Source: Prauserella cavernicola
GTDB lineage: Bacteria; Actinomycetota; Actinomycetes; Mycobacteriales; Pseudonocardiaceae
Length of the DNA: 64,000 nucleotides
Assembly (NCBI RefSeq): GCF_016595675.1
Contig: NZ_JAENJH010000006.1
Location: 310,001 to 374,000, forward strand
Reading direction: 5' to 3'
Shown: in pieces, positions 1 to 7,915 of the stretch
Layout of the letters: every line of letters starts with the position of its first letter
Position numbering within the stretch: position 1 is the first letter of the stretch
The notes under the pieces: generated by a model
What the model saw: the letters and a program-made list of their open reading frames with translations, nothing else
What the model was told of the DNA's origin: nothing
Database searches by the model: none
Position numbers and translations under genes: made by a program

Positions 1-921
1 CAGCGCGGCCGCGCCGCCGTCGACGGCCCACGGTGCGAGCCGCGACATCAGCCCCGTACTCGATGCGGTGTAGGGGTACACGTCCGCCCCGACGTCCACA
101 CCACGCTGCATGGCGGTCTCGATCAGCCGAAGCGCCTCGTGCACTGAACCGTGGTTCGCCCTGCCCATGCATTTGAGGTGCGAGATCTCCAGCCGGACCC
201 CGGATCGCTCCGCGGTCCGGATGGCCTCGGTGACCGCTTCGACGAGCCGGTCGGTCTCGTTGCGCATGTGCGTCGAGTAGAGCATCCCGTGCCGGGCCGC
301 GACGCGAGCGAGCTCCTCGATCTCGTCCGCGCCACCGAAGAGTCCCGGGGCGTAGATCAGCCCGGAGGAGAACCCGAGCGCCCCACCGCGCGCGGCGTCG
401 GCGACCAACTGTCGCATGTGGTCGAGTTCGTCCGTGCTCGGCGGCCGGTCCTCGCCGCCGAGCACCGCGTGGCGCACCGCTCCGTGCCCGATCTGCAGGC
501 CGACGTTGACCGCGGGACGCGCACGTTCGAGTGCGCCGCCGAAACCGGCCGCGTCCTTCCAGTCCCAGCTCAACTCGTGCCCGTGCACGGGCAGGCGGGG
601 CGGCAGTCCGCCGACGACGGGAAACGGCGAGAATCCGCAGTTGCCGACCAGCAAGGTCGTGACGCCCTGATGGAGCTGAGTCGTCGCATGCGGCGAGGAC
701 TCCAGCGTGAAGTCCGCGTGCGAGTGCAGATCGATGAACCCCGGCGCGACCACCATGCCACCGGCGTCCACGGTCTCGGCCCCGTCGAGGCCCGGCCCGA
801 TCCCGCTGATGCGATCGCCGGTGATCCCGATGTCGGCGCGTACCCTCGGAGCTCCGCTGCCGTCGATGATCTCGCCACCACGAATGACGATCTCGTGTTC
901 CGTCACGGTCGAGTGCCTCAC
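1..921 (-). CDS. N-acyl-D-amino-acid deacylase (D-aminoacylase family), 3' end outside window
   Basis: This is a metal-dependent amidohydrolase expected to cut the N-acyl group from N-acyl-D-amino acids in the cytoplasm. About 307 N-terminal residues are visible and the C-terminus runs off the left edge. The metal motif DLHSHADF carries His66 and His68. Cys95 in VGNCGFSP matches the bridging-metal cysteine of D-aminoacylases, and EISHLKCMG supplies a later ligand region. I chose the GTG at 921 because it overlaps the permease stop in a GTGA junction; a second in-frame GTG at 906 is possible. It is the last visible gene of the three-gene operon starting at 3710. The exact acyl-amino-acid substrate is not known. 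Family assignment is firm. Confidence 0.88.
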   Translation of the reverse strand, partial: MRHSTVTEHEIVIRGGEIIDGSGAPRVRADIGITGDRISGIGPGLDGAETVDAGGMVVAPGFIDLHSHADFTLESSPHATTQLHQGVTTLLVGNCGFSPFPVVGGLPPRLPVHGHELSWDWKDAAGFGGALERARPAVNVGLQIGHGAVRHAVLGGEDRPPSTDELDHMRQLVADAARGGALGFSSGLIYAPGLFGGADEIEELARVAARHGMLYSTHMRNETDRLVEAVTEAIRTAERSGVRLEISHLKCMGRANHGSVHEALRLIETAMQRGVDVGADVYPYTASSTGLMSRLAPWAVDGGAAAL

Positions 922-2366
922 AGTTCGAAGAAGAGAATGGCGGCGTACATCAGGGTCGCCGGAATGATCACCAGCCAGCCGACGACGAGCAGATTTCGCA
1001 GATTCGCCGAGCGGGCGAGACCCATCGCGCCCACCATGTTCGCGTTGGGGAACGGCCCGTAGGTGTCGATCTTGGAGGCGAACAGCAGCACGATGACCCA
1101 CGCGTTGGCGCCGACGCCGATGCTGGCCGCGAGGCTGCCGAAGACGTTGTCCAGCAACACGACCTGGGCAGCGGTCGCCCCGGGTACGCCGACCCAGCCG
1201 AGCATCGCGATCACCGCCACGAACACCAGCGGCGGCAGGGCGCCCAGTTCGGCGGCGAACAGATCCAGCACGACGTCGAAGGGCTTGAGCTCGTCGACGG
1301 CGAGGAAGAAGACCGCGAGCAACCAGAACAGCATGAACATCTTGACCTGGCCGGCGGCGCCTCGGATCAGGTGCTCGGCGACCCGGATGGCGGGCAGCCC
1401 ACCGGCGAGACCGGTGACGATGGCGATCACCGGCAGCGCGACGAGCGGGAACGTCGTTCCCGCGCCGACGACGATCGCGTAGCCGACACAGGCCAGCAGC
1501 GAGACCGTGAAGGCGACCGTCGCCGGGCCACGGCGAATGCCGGCCATCACCGGAGGCGGCTCCGCGACTTCGAGCGTGTCGTACTCGTCGCCGGTGTTCA
1601 CGGTCCGTCGCTGTACCCAGGGCACGATGATCATGCCGGCGACGACGGAGAGAATGGCCAGCGGACCCGCGCCGTAGAGCACGTACTGCAGATAGCCGAC
1701 GTCCGCGGCGGTCATGATCGCGACGTTCGAGCCCGCGAACGGCGCGAGCGCGAGACCTGCCGATCCGCCGATGAACATCATCGCGGCCGAGGCGGAACGG
1801 GTGAAGCCGAGCCGCGCGACCACGGGCAGCAACAGTGGGGCCGCGATGGCCAGCGCACCTGCCAGCGTCCCCAGTGCCGCGACCAGGATGAGACAGGCAA
1901 GCATCACACCGAGAATCGCCCTGGTGCGACTGGTGTGCCCCACCACGCGCAGGACGGCCCGCACGATCGAGTCGGCCGCGCCGGTGACCCTGAGCAGTTC
2001 ACCGACGCCCGCCCCGAGCATGATGATCAGGCCGATCATCGTGATCGTCTCGCTGAGCGAGGCGCCGAACAGATCGCCGACCGCGGCCGGGCTCGGCAGC
2101 AGGAGCAGCAGACCACTCAGCACGGCCACCGCGGTCGCGATGAGGATGTCCATGCCGATGAGAGCGAGCACGGCGAACAGCGCGATGGGCAGCAGGCCCC
2201 AGAGCGTCGGCGGCTGGGTGAGGATTCCCGCCACCAGCGAGACCAGGATCCCGGCCAGCCCGGTGCCGGAGATCAGTCTGCGTGTGAGTGGCGATCGCTG
2301 GCCCTGTTCGACGGGTGCCGGAGCATCCGTGCCGTCGTCGGACGATGTTCTGCTGGGATTGCTCAT
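918..2366 (-). CDS. GntP/Dcu-type ion-transporter-superfamily permease
   Basis: This 482-residue inner-membrane transporter has about 12 hydrophobic segments and a short polar N-terminus (residues 1-30). Repeated Gly/Ala/Pro-rich re-entrant stretches, such as GGSAGLALAPFAGSN in the middle and GWVGVPGATAAQ near the C-terminus, are typical of the GntP and related carboxylate/organic-acid symporters. It lies 21 bp after the PLP decarboxylase and overlaps the D-aminoacylase start by four bases, so the three are probably co-translated. From that context it may import an N-acyl-amino acid or related carboxylate; this is inference. No gene-specific substrate residues can be read. Confidence 0.75.
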   Translation of the reverse strand: MSNPSRTSSDDGTDAPAPVEQGQRSPLTRRLISGTGLAGILVSLVAGILTQPPTLWGLLPIALFAVLALIGMDILIATAVAVLSGLLLLLPSPAAVGDLFGASLSETITMIGLIIMLGAGVGELLRVTGAADSIVRAVLRVVGHTSRTRAILGVMLACLILVAALGTLAGALAIAAPLLLPVVARLGFTRSASAAMMFIGGSAGLALAPFAGSNVAIMTAADVGYLQYVLYGAGPLAILSVVAGMIIVPWVQRRTVNTGDEYDTLEVAEPPPVMAGIRRGPATVAFTVSLLACVGYAIVVGAGTTFPLVALPVIAIVTGLAGGLPAIRVAEHLIRGAAGQVKMFMLFWLLAVFFLAVDELKPFDVVLDLFAAELGALPPLVFVAVIAMLGWVGVPGATAAQVVLLDNVFGSLAASIGVGANAWVIVLLFASKIDTYGPFPNANMVGAMGLARSANLRNLLVVGWLVIIPATLMYAAILFFEL

Positions 2367-2387
2367 GCTGGTGTCCTTTGTGGTGCG

Positions 2388-3710
2388 TTATCGGGCGAGT
2401 AGCGCGTCCCGGTGCTCGGCGCCCGATTCTGACACGATCTCGGCGACCGTCTGGCCGGTACGGACCGGCGCGAACACCGTTTTCCCTTCGGTGGTACGGA
2501 ATCCGTGCACGGCGGGCCGGGGTAGACTGTTGTACGAGAAGGGCGAGGAGAAGTAGTACGCGCCGGTGTCGGGCAGGACGACCAGATCCCCCTCCGCCAG
2601 TTCGGGAAGCTCCCGTTCGGATGCGACCAGATCACCCGCGAAACAGCACGGCCCGGCCACGTCCTGACGCAGTGGACGATCCCGCTTGCGCCGCCCCGAG
2701 GCATCGAAGGCGACGACCCGCAACGGCCACGCCTGCGGCATGAAGACCGTGCGGGTCGCGACGTGCGCGCCGGCGTGAGTCACCGCGATCCGCCGGCCGC
2801 CGGCGTCCTTGACGTACTCCACGCGAGCGATGATGAAGCCGTTCTTGCCCAGCAACGACCGGCCGAACTCGGTCAGCAGCGAGTACCGGCCGTCGAAGAG
2901 TCCAGGCACCCGCTCCCGCAGTACCGCGGCGTACTCGGCGAAGGTCGGGCGCACGGTGTCGTCGGCGAAGTTGACCGGCAGGCCACCGCCGATGTCGATG
3001 CTCGTCACCTGGTGCCTGCCGGCGTTCGCGTTGATCTCCTCGGCGAGCTGGTACACCGCGTGGATGCCGTCGGCGATCAGGTCGAGCGGGCAGCCCTGCG
3101 ATCCGACGTGGACATGCAGCCGCGTCAGCCACGGCCGCGCGGCGAACGCCGCGATCAGCTCGTCGCGAGAGCCCGGGTCGTCGAGCGGAATCCCGAACTT
3201 CGAGTTCGGCGACGCGGTGCTCATGGCGTTGATCGTGCCCGCACCGACCTGGGGATTCACGCGCGCGCCGAGTGCGGCACGGGTGTCCGGGGTGACCAGG
3301 ACATCGAGCCGCTTGAGCTCGTCGAGGTTGTCCGCGTTGACGGCGACGCCGAGTTCGAGCGCTTCCCGTAGTTCCGCCTGGGTTTTCGCCGGGGAGTCCA
3401 GCACGATCCGCTCTGGCTGGAAGCCGGCGGCGAGGGCTTGGGCGAGTTCGCCCGCGCTCGCCACCTCGCAGCCCAGCCCTTCGTCGGCGAGCAGCCGAAG
3501 TACCGGAACCAGTGGGCTCGCCTTCGCCGCGAACGCGTGCAGTACCTCGGTGCCCTCGAACGCGGCGTGCAGATCGCGAACCGTGGACCGCACCCCGTCG
3601 ATGTCGATGAATCCCGCCACCGGGTTCTCCTGCCCGACCAGGCCCGCCTCGACCGCGGCCAGCACGGCGCGCTCCACCCTGCTCGTACTCCTGTGCGCAT
3701 TCGGCCCCAT
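2388..3710 (-). CDS. PLP-dependent fold-type III decarboxylase, diaminopimelate/ornithine decarboxylase-like
   Basis: This 440-residue protein has the alanine-racemase-like barrel followed by the C-terminal beta domain of the LysA/ornithine decarboxylase family. The PLP lysine is Lys63 in LHAFAAKAS. HVHVGSQG and DIGGGLPVNF are the usual cofactor-phosphate motifs. The GPCCFAGD segment replaces the classical C-E-S/D active-site signature, so the substrate need not be diaminopimelate. The ATG at 3710 is preceded by a perfect AGGAGG at 3717-3722, which decides the start. It heads an operon with a permease and a D-aminoacylase, so an amino acid released from an N-acyl precursor is a plausible substrate. 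A racemase-like or D-amino-acid function cannot be excluded. Confidence 0.82.
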   Translation of the reverse strand: MGPNAHRSTSRVERAVLAAVEAGLVGQENPVAGFIDIDGVRSTVRDLHAAFEGTEVLHAFAAKASPLVPVLRLLADEGLGCEVASAGELAQALAAGFQPERIVLDSPAKTQAELREALELGVAVNADNLDELKRLDVLVTPDTRAALGARVNPQVGAGTINAMSTASPNSKFGIPLDDPGSRDELIAAFAARPWLTRLHVHVGSQGCPLDLIADGIHAVYQLAEEINANAGRHQVTSIDIGGGLPVNFADDTVRPTFAEYAAVLRERVPGLFDGRYSLLTEFGRSLLGKNGFIIARVEYVKDAGGRRIAVTHAGAHVATRTVFMPQAWPLRVVAFDASGRRKRDRPLRQDVAGPCCFAGDLVASERELPELAEGDLVVLPDTGAYYFSSPFSYNSLPRPAVHGFRTTEGKTVFAPVRTGQTVAEIVSESGAEHRDALLAR

Positions 3711-3766
3711 CTGGCCCCTCCTGTCGATCTGAGCAAGGATCAACCCCTCGCGCGGACCAACGGCGG

Positions 3767-3793
3767 AATTGCAGGGATCCGTCACAATTGCAG
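3767..3793. promoter_or_regulatory. Tandem AATTGCAG repeats in the Lrp/decarboxylase divergent region
   Basis: AATTGCAG occurs at 3767-3774 and again at 3786-3793, 19 bp apart start to start. Both copies lie in the 116-bp gap between the divergent decarboxylase and Lrp-type genes. The phasing is close to two helical turns. A binding site for the neighbouring Lrp protein is the obvious guess, but it is inference. Confidence 0.4.
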
Positions 3794-3826
3794 CAGTATG
3801 GGCACTTGCGCGTGCACAATGCCGCC

Positions 3827-4891
3827 ATGGTGACCGCCGCACCGCCAGATTCCGTCATCGACGAAGTCGATCTCGAACTCATCAACGCGCTGCAGGTCAC
3901 GCCGCGCGGGTCCTGGGCCGTGCTCGGACGCGCGCTCGACCTGGACCCGGCGACCGCCGCACGCAGGTGGCGGAGATTGACCGAGACCGGTCTGGCCTGG
4001 GTGACCTGCACGATCGGGCCCGCCCGCCACCACGAGTTCTGCATGGCCTACATCAGGGTGTCGGTCGCGCCGGGCTCGTTCGACTCGGTCGCCGCGACCC
4101 TGCTCGAGGAGGATTCCGCTCCGTACCTGCACCACGTGACCGGGCCGAGCCCGCTGCTCGTGGTGATCGCGGTGCGCAACCCCGCCGCGGTATCGGCGTT
4201 CCTCCGCGACGTGCTCGACCGGTTGCCCGGGGTGACCTCCTACCAGGCCGAGATCCGCACCGTGGGGTACAGCGAACCCAGCCGCTGGCGGCTGGACAGT
4301 CTCGATCCCGTGCGCCGGGGACGATTGCCGCCCCCGGCGGGCGAGTCCCGCGGGTTCACCGTCGACGAGACCGATCGAGCGCTGTACCGGTTGCTGCACA
4401 TCGACGGAAGGACGTCGTTCGCCGACCTCGCGGCCGGGACCGGCATCAGCCAGGCGACCGCCCGGCGCAGGGTGAACCGGCTGTTGGACACGCGTCACCT
4501 GAGGATGCGGTGCGACATGGCGCAGTCGGTCTCCGGCTGGCCGATCACCGGCGTGCTGTGGGTCCACGTGCCGGCGAGTTCACTCGACACGGTCGCGCGA
4601 GCGCTGGGAAATCGAGCCGAGGTCCGCCTGAGCTGCACGCTGTCGGGTTCGGCGAACCTGCTGGTGATGGTGTGGCTGCGCACCTTGGAGGGCCTCACCG
4701 AGTTCGAGCGCGTCGTCGGAGAGCTCCACCCCGGCCTCACGATCGTCGATCGCTCGGTGTGTCTGCACACGATGAAGCAGATGTGGCGCCAGCTCGACTC
4801 GACGGGCCGGGTCGTGCGGGTGTTCGATCCGAACCGGATCAGCTTTCCCGGCGTCCCGTCACCTGCCGAGGAGGAGGGCCTCCGGTCGTGA
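3827..4891 (+). CDS. Lrp/AsnC-family regulator with two tandem modules
   Basis: This 354-residue regulator contains two complete Lrp units. Each has an N-terminal helix-turn-helix (about residues 8-55, and 175-225 around TSFADLAAGTGISQ) followed by a ligand-binding RAM-like domain. Double-module Lrp proteins of this length are common in actinomycetes. I chose the ATG at 3827; a longer in-frame start at 3788 has no ribosome-binding site and would run through the divergent regulatory gap. The gene is opposite the decarboxylase/permease/D-aminoacylase operon, so amino-acid-responsive control of that operon is likely. Its own promoter probably overlaps the AATTGCAG repeats. Confidence 0.9.
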   Translation: MVTAAPPDSVIDEVDLELINALQVTPRGSWAVLGRALDLDPATAARRWRRLTETGLAWVTCTIGPARHHEFCMAYIRVSVAPGSFDSVAATLLEEDSAPYLHHVTGPSPLLVVIAVRNPAAVSAFLRDVLDRLPGVTSYQAEIRTVGYSEPSRWRLDSLDPVRRGRLPPPAGESRGFTVDETDRALYRLLHIDGRTSFADLAAGTGISQATARRRVNRLLDTRHLRMRCDMAQSVSGWPITGVLWVHVPASSLDTVARALGNRAEVRLSCTLSGSANLLVMVWLRTLEGLTEFERVVGELHPGLTIVDRSVCLHTMKQMWRQLDSTGRVVRVFDPNRISFPGVPSPAEEEGLRS

Positions 4892-4924
4892 CGTGCTGAA
4901 CCGGGCAGCTCCACGTCACGACCG
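4883..4924. terminator. Hairpin between convergent Lrp and NmrA-like genes
   Basis: A perfect 13-bp stem (4883-4895 with 4912-4924) extends outward with one mismatch to about 4877-4930. It overlaps the Lrp stop codon. It has no T tract, so it would be a two-way GC-hairpin terminator. Confidence 0.6.
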
Positions 4925-4954
4925 AAGGCCGCTTCGGGCGGTGGTGATCGGTCG

Positions 4955-5791
4955 TCAACGTCGCCAGGCGCCCGACGCCGTGGTGCGGACGACGTAGTCC
5001 TCGAAGGTCCGGGGTGGACGGCCCAGCACTGTCGCGACGCCGTCGGTCGCCTCGGCCAGGTTTCCCCGGGCCATCAGGACGAACATCGCGGCGATCTCGC
5101 CAGCGTCCTGTTCGCTCAGTCCCGCGTCGAGCAGGGACGCCGTGTAGTCGGCTGGCGAGAGCTGCCGGTAGGTGATGGGCCTGCCGGAGGCCCGGGAGAT
5201 CAGCTCGACGGCCTCGTCGAAGGGCAGCGAGCGTGGTCCGGTCAGTTCGTAAGTCGATCCGGCGTGCTTGCCGGGCTCGGTGAGCACCGTGGCCGCGGCG
5301 TCGGCGACGTCCTCGATGTCGATGAACGGCTCGGGCACCGGGCCCGCCGGAAGCGCCAGCTCACCGGCGAGTAGCGGGGCGTGGAAGACGTCCTCGTCGA
5401 AGTTCTGGTCGAAGTTCGACGACCGCAGGATCGTCCACTCCAGACCCGAGCCGCGCACGGCGTTCTCGGCCGACCGCATGTCGAGCCCGAACTCCGAGTC
5501 GCCCCAGCGGTCGGCTCCGTGACCGGAGAGCAGCACCACGCGACGCACTCCGGAGGCCTCGGCCCTGGCCACGAACTCGTGTGCCTGACCGGGCACGCGA
5601 GGCGGCACCACGTACGCGGCGGCGACCCCCTGGAGGGCGGCGTCCCAGCCACTCGGGTCGGACCAGTCGAAGCGGACCTGGCTCGACCGGGAGGCGGCGC
5701 GGACCGGCACGTCGTGCAGGCGCAAGCGCGCGGCGACCCGCCTTCCGGTCTTGCCGGTGGCACCGAGGACGAGAGTGGTGTCGTTGTTCAT
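4955..5791 (-). CDS. NmrA-like NAD(P)-binding atypical SDR
   Basis: This 278-residue cytoplasmic protein has an N-terminal Rossmann motif, LVLGATGKTGRRVAARL, near residue 7. It also has the NmrA-family pattern VVLLSGHGA and the segment LEWTILRSSNFDQNF near the middle. Members are NAD(P)-dependent reductases or redox sensors and often lack the classical Tyr-Lys pair; none is obvious here. The substrate is unknown. The ATG at 5791 starts the only Rossmann-complete frame. It lies 69 bp after a LysR gene on the same strand, so the two could be co-transcribed. A related gene lies at 12692. Confidence 0.8.
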   Translation of the reverse strand: MNNDTTLVLGATGKTGRRVAARLRLHDVPVRAASRSSQVRFDWSDPSGWDAALQGVAAAYVVPPRVPGQAHEFVARAEASGVRRVVLLSGHGADRWGDSEFGLDMRSAENAVRGSGLEWTILRSSNFDQNFDEDVFHAPLLAGELALPAGPVPEPFIDIEDVADAAATVLTEPGKHAGSTYELTGPRSLPFDEAVELISRASGRPITYRQLSPADYTASLLDAGLSEQDAGEIAAMFVLMARGNLAEATDGVATVLGRPPRTFEDYVVRTTASGAWRR

Positions 5792-5860
5792 GACGCCGAT
5801 TCAACGCGCCACGGTTGGACGAATCCATAGGCGATGAACCGGATCGCCTGTGCATTCGTC

Positions 5861-6775
5861 TCAGTCCGCCGGGTCTTCCGGCGGCGTGATGTGGGCCTGG
5901 GCGTACCTGCCGAACGCCGTGAGGAGGCGGTTGGTGCGGTCGTCGGCCCGGGTGGCGAGCACGACGTGACACGGCTCGATGCCGTCGAGGGCAATGGTCG
6001 TGAGGTCGGGCCGCAGGCCGCCGAGGCCGACACCGGCCGGGACGATCGCGACGGCGTCGCCGGAGGCGATGAGTTCGTACTTGTCGTCGACCGCGTCGAT
6101 GTCCGGTCCGTCGGGAACGGGGCGGCCGTCGGGGCGTGGCTCTGCGCGCCAGAACGCGTGCCAGTCGGGCGGGGTGTGCCTGATCCGCGGCATGGGTTCG
6201 CCCGCGATGTCGTCGAGCGTCACCGACTCCCTGCCCGCGAGCCGGTGCTCGCGCGGCACGAGCAGCACCCTCGGCTCGTCGTAGAGCACGGTCACGTGCA
6301 GGTCGGTGGTGGGGAACGGGAGCCGCGCCACCACCGCGTCGACCCGGTGGTCGAGCAGCGCGGCGCGCGGCTCGTCCCAGTCCAGGTGCAGGGTCTGGAT
6401 CTCGGCCTCCGGGTGGTGGCGCCGGAGTTCGCGCACGGCGGCCGTGACGATCAAGCCCGAGATGTAGCCGACGACGAGCCGGCTCGGCCGGGCCGCGGCC
6501 CGCGTCCTGGCCGCGGCCTGCCGGGCGGAGCGCAGCAGGCTCCTCGCCAGAGGCAGGAACGTCTCGCCCGCTTCGGTGAGCCTGCTGCCCTGCGGGCTGC
6601 GGTCGATCAGGCGGGCACCGAGCTGGCTCTCCAGCCTGCGGATCTGGCGGCTCAGCGACGGCTGCGTGGTGTGCAGGACCTCGGCGGCGCGGCCGAAGTG
6701 CCCATGCTCGGCGACGATGGTGAAGCACCACACGAGCCGGAGATCGAGATCGACGGGTGCTGTGGAGTCCGGCAT
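5861..6775 (-). CDS. LysR-family transcriptional regulator
   Basis: This 304-residue protein has a winged helix-turn-helix at about residues 8-65 (HFGRAAEVLHTTQPSLSRQI) and a C-terminal periplasmic-binding-protein-like effector domain. The ATG at 6775 fits the usual family start; a GTG 21 bases upstream at 6796 is possible. It is transcribed away from the epimerase-like gene at 6941 and upstream of the NmrA-like gene. LysR proteins commonly act on the divergent neighbour, so the 165-bp gap is the likely operator region. The effector cannot be predicted. Confidence 0.92.
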   Translation of the reverse strand: MPDSTAPVDLDLRLVWCFTIVAEHGHFGRAAEVLHTTQPSLSRQIRRLESQLGARLIDRSPQGSRLTEAGETFLPLARSLLRSARQAAARTRAAARPSRLVVGYISGLIVTAAVRELRRHHPEAEIQTLHLDWDEPRAALLDHRVDAVVARLPFPTTDLHVTVLYDEPRVLLVPREHRLAGRESVTLDDIAGEPMPRIRHTPPDWHAFWRAEPRPDGRPVPDGPDIDAVDDKYELIASGDAVAIVPAGVGLGGLRPDLTTIALDGIEPCHVVLATRADDRTNRLLTAFGRYAQAHITPPEDPAD

Positions 6776-6940
6776 ACGCCAAGCGTAACGCGGCACGCAG
6801 GTGCTCAGGCCCGCTCAGGCAAGCCTGAACTGCGAAGATGCGCCGATCGTATTGCGCCTTACCGATGTTTCATTGGACGTCTGGTGTTCGGCGGTCGCAG
6901 AGTCGGTGGTGATTCCTCGTCATTGGAGAAGGGACACACC

Positions 6941-7861
6941 ATGCGCGTTTTCGTCACCGGAGCGAGTGGCTTCGTGGGCAGCGCCGTCGTTCGCGAGCTG
7001 CTCGACGCGGGGCACGACGTGCTCGGCCTCGCCCGCTCGGACGCCTCCGCAGCCGCGGTCTCGGCTGCGGGAGCCGACGTGCACCGCGGCAGCCTCGAGG
7101 ACCCGGACGGCCTGCGGGCCGCCGCGGCCACAGTGGACGGTGTGGTGCACACCGCGTTCCACCACGACTTCACGGACTTCCCGAACGCCGCCTCACTGGA
7201 CCTGCGGGCCATCGAGGCGATGGGGGAGGCGCTCACCGGAACCGGCAAGCCGTTCGTGATGTCGTCCGGCACCGGGCTGCTGACCCCCGGACGTGTCGGA
7301 ACGGAGGACGACGCCCTCGATCCCGCCGCGCCGACAGGGGCGAGGAACCCGTCCGAGGGCGCCGCGCTGGCGCTCGCCGACCACGGGGTGCGGCCCGCGG
7401 CGGTGCGGTTGCCGCCGACGGTGCACGGCGAGGGCGACCACGGGTTCGTCCCCGCGCTGATCGCCGTCGCGCGCGAGCGAGGTGTCTCGGCCTACGTGGG
7501 AGAAGGTGCCAACCGGTGGGCCGCCGTGCACCGGCGCGACGCCGCCCGGCTCTACCGGCTGGCGCTGGAGTCCGCGCCCGCGGGCGCGCGGCTGCACGCC
7601 GTGGGCGAGCAGGAGGTGCGGACCAGGGAGATCGCCGAGGCCATCGGGCGCGCACTCGGACTCCCGGTGACGTCCATCGCCGCGGGGGAGGCCTTCGGGC
7701 ACTTCGGCATGAGCGGCGCGTACTTCGCCGCGGACCACCCGGCCTCGAGCGCGAAGACCCGGGCGCTGCTGTCCTGGCACCCGCTCGAACCGGGGTTGAT
7801 CGCCGACCTCGACGAGGGCCACTACTTCACCGAGTCTCACCGGCCCGCCGTCGGCTTGTGA
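6941..7861 (+). CDS. NAD-dependent epimerase/dehydratase-type extended SDR
   Basis: This 306-residue protein begins with the NAD-binding motif VTGASGFVGSAVVREL. It continues with the extended-SDR pattern through residue 300, including VMSSGTGLL and VRLPPTVHG. The classical Y-x3-K pair is not visible where expected, so this is a reductase-like member rather than a proven sugar epimerase. ATG at 6941 follows GGAGAAGGG with a good spacing. A very long upstream extension in the same frame is antisense to LysR and is not real. Control by the divergent LysR gene is plausible. Confidence 0.85.
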   Translation: MRVFVTGASGFVGSAVVRELLDAGHDVLGLARSDASAAAVSAAGADVHRGSLEDPDGLRAAAATVDGVVHTAFHHDFTDFPNAASLDLRAIEAMGEALTGTGKPFVMSSGTGLLTPGRVGTEDDALDPAAPTGARNPSEGAALALADHGVRPAAVRLPPTVHGEGDHGFVPALIAVARERGVSAYVGEGANRWAAVHRRDAARLYRLALESAPAGARLHAVGEQEVRTREIAEAIGRALGLPVTSIAAGEAFGHFGMSGAYFAADHPASSAKTRALLSWHPLEPGLIADLDEGHYFTESHRPAVGL

Positions 7862-7864
7862 CAA

Positions 7865-7906
7865 GGCCGGGTGCCGGCGATCGACCTCGATCGCCGGCAC
7901 CCGGCC
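7865..7906. terminator. Perfect 20-bp inverted repeat between convergent genes
   Basis: Arms 7865-7884 and 7887-7906 are exact reverse complements around a two-base CC centre. The hairpin begins three bases after the SDR stop and ends nine bases before the stop of the opposite lipoprotein gene. It fits a bidirectional terminator without a T tract. Confidence 0.7.
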
Positions 7907-7915
7907 GCGGTGGCC

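Noticed and set aside
1371-2402. Long plus-strand open frame of 343 codons opposite the permease
   Set aside because: It is antisense to a well-supported membrane protein and has low-complexity Arg/Asp/Gly/His composition typical of GC-rich shadow frames.
5834-6940. N-terminal extension of the epimerase-like frame
   Set aside because: The extension is antisense to the LysR gene; a Shine-Dalgarno and the Rossmann motif mark the ATG at 6941.
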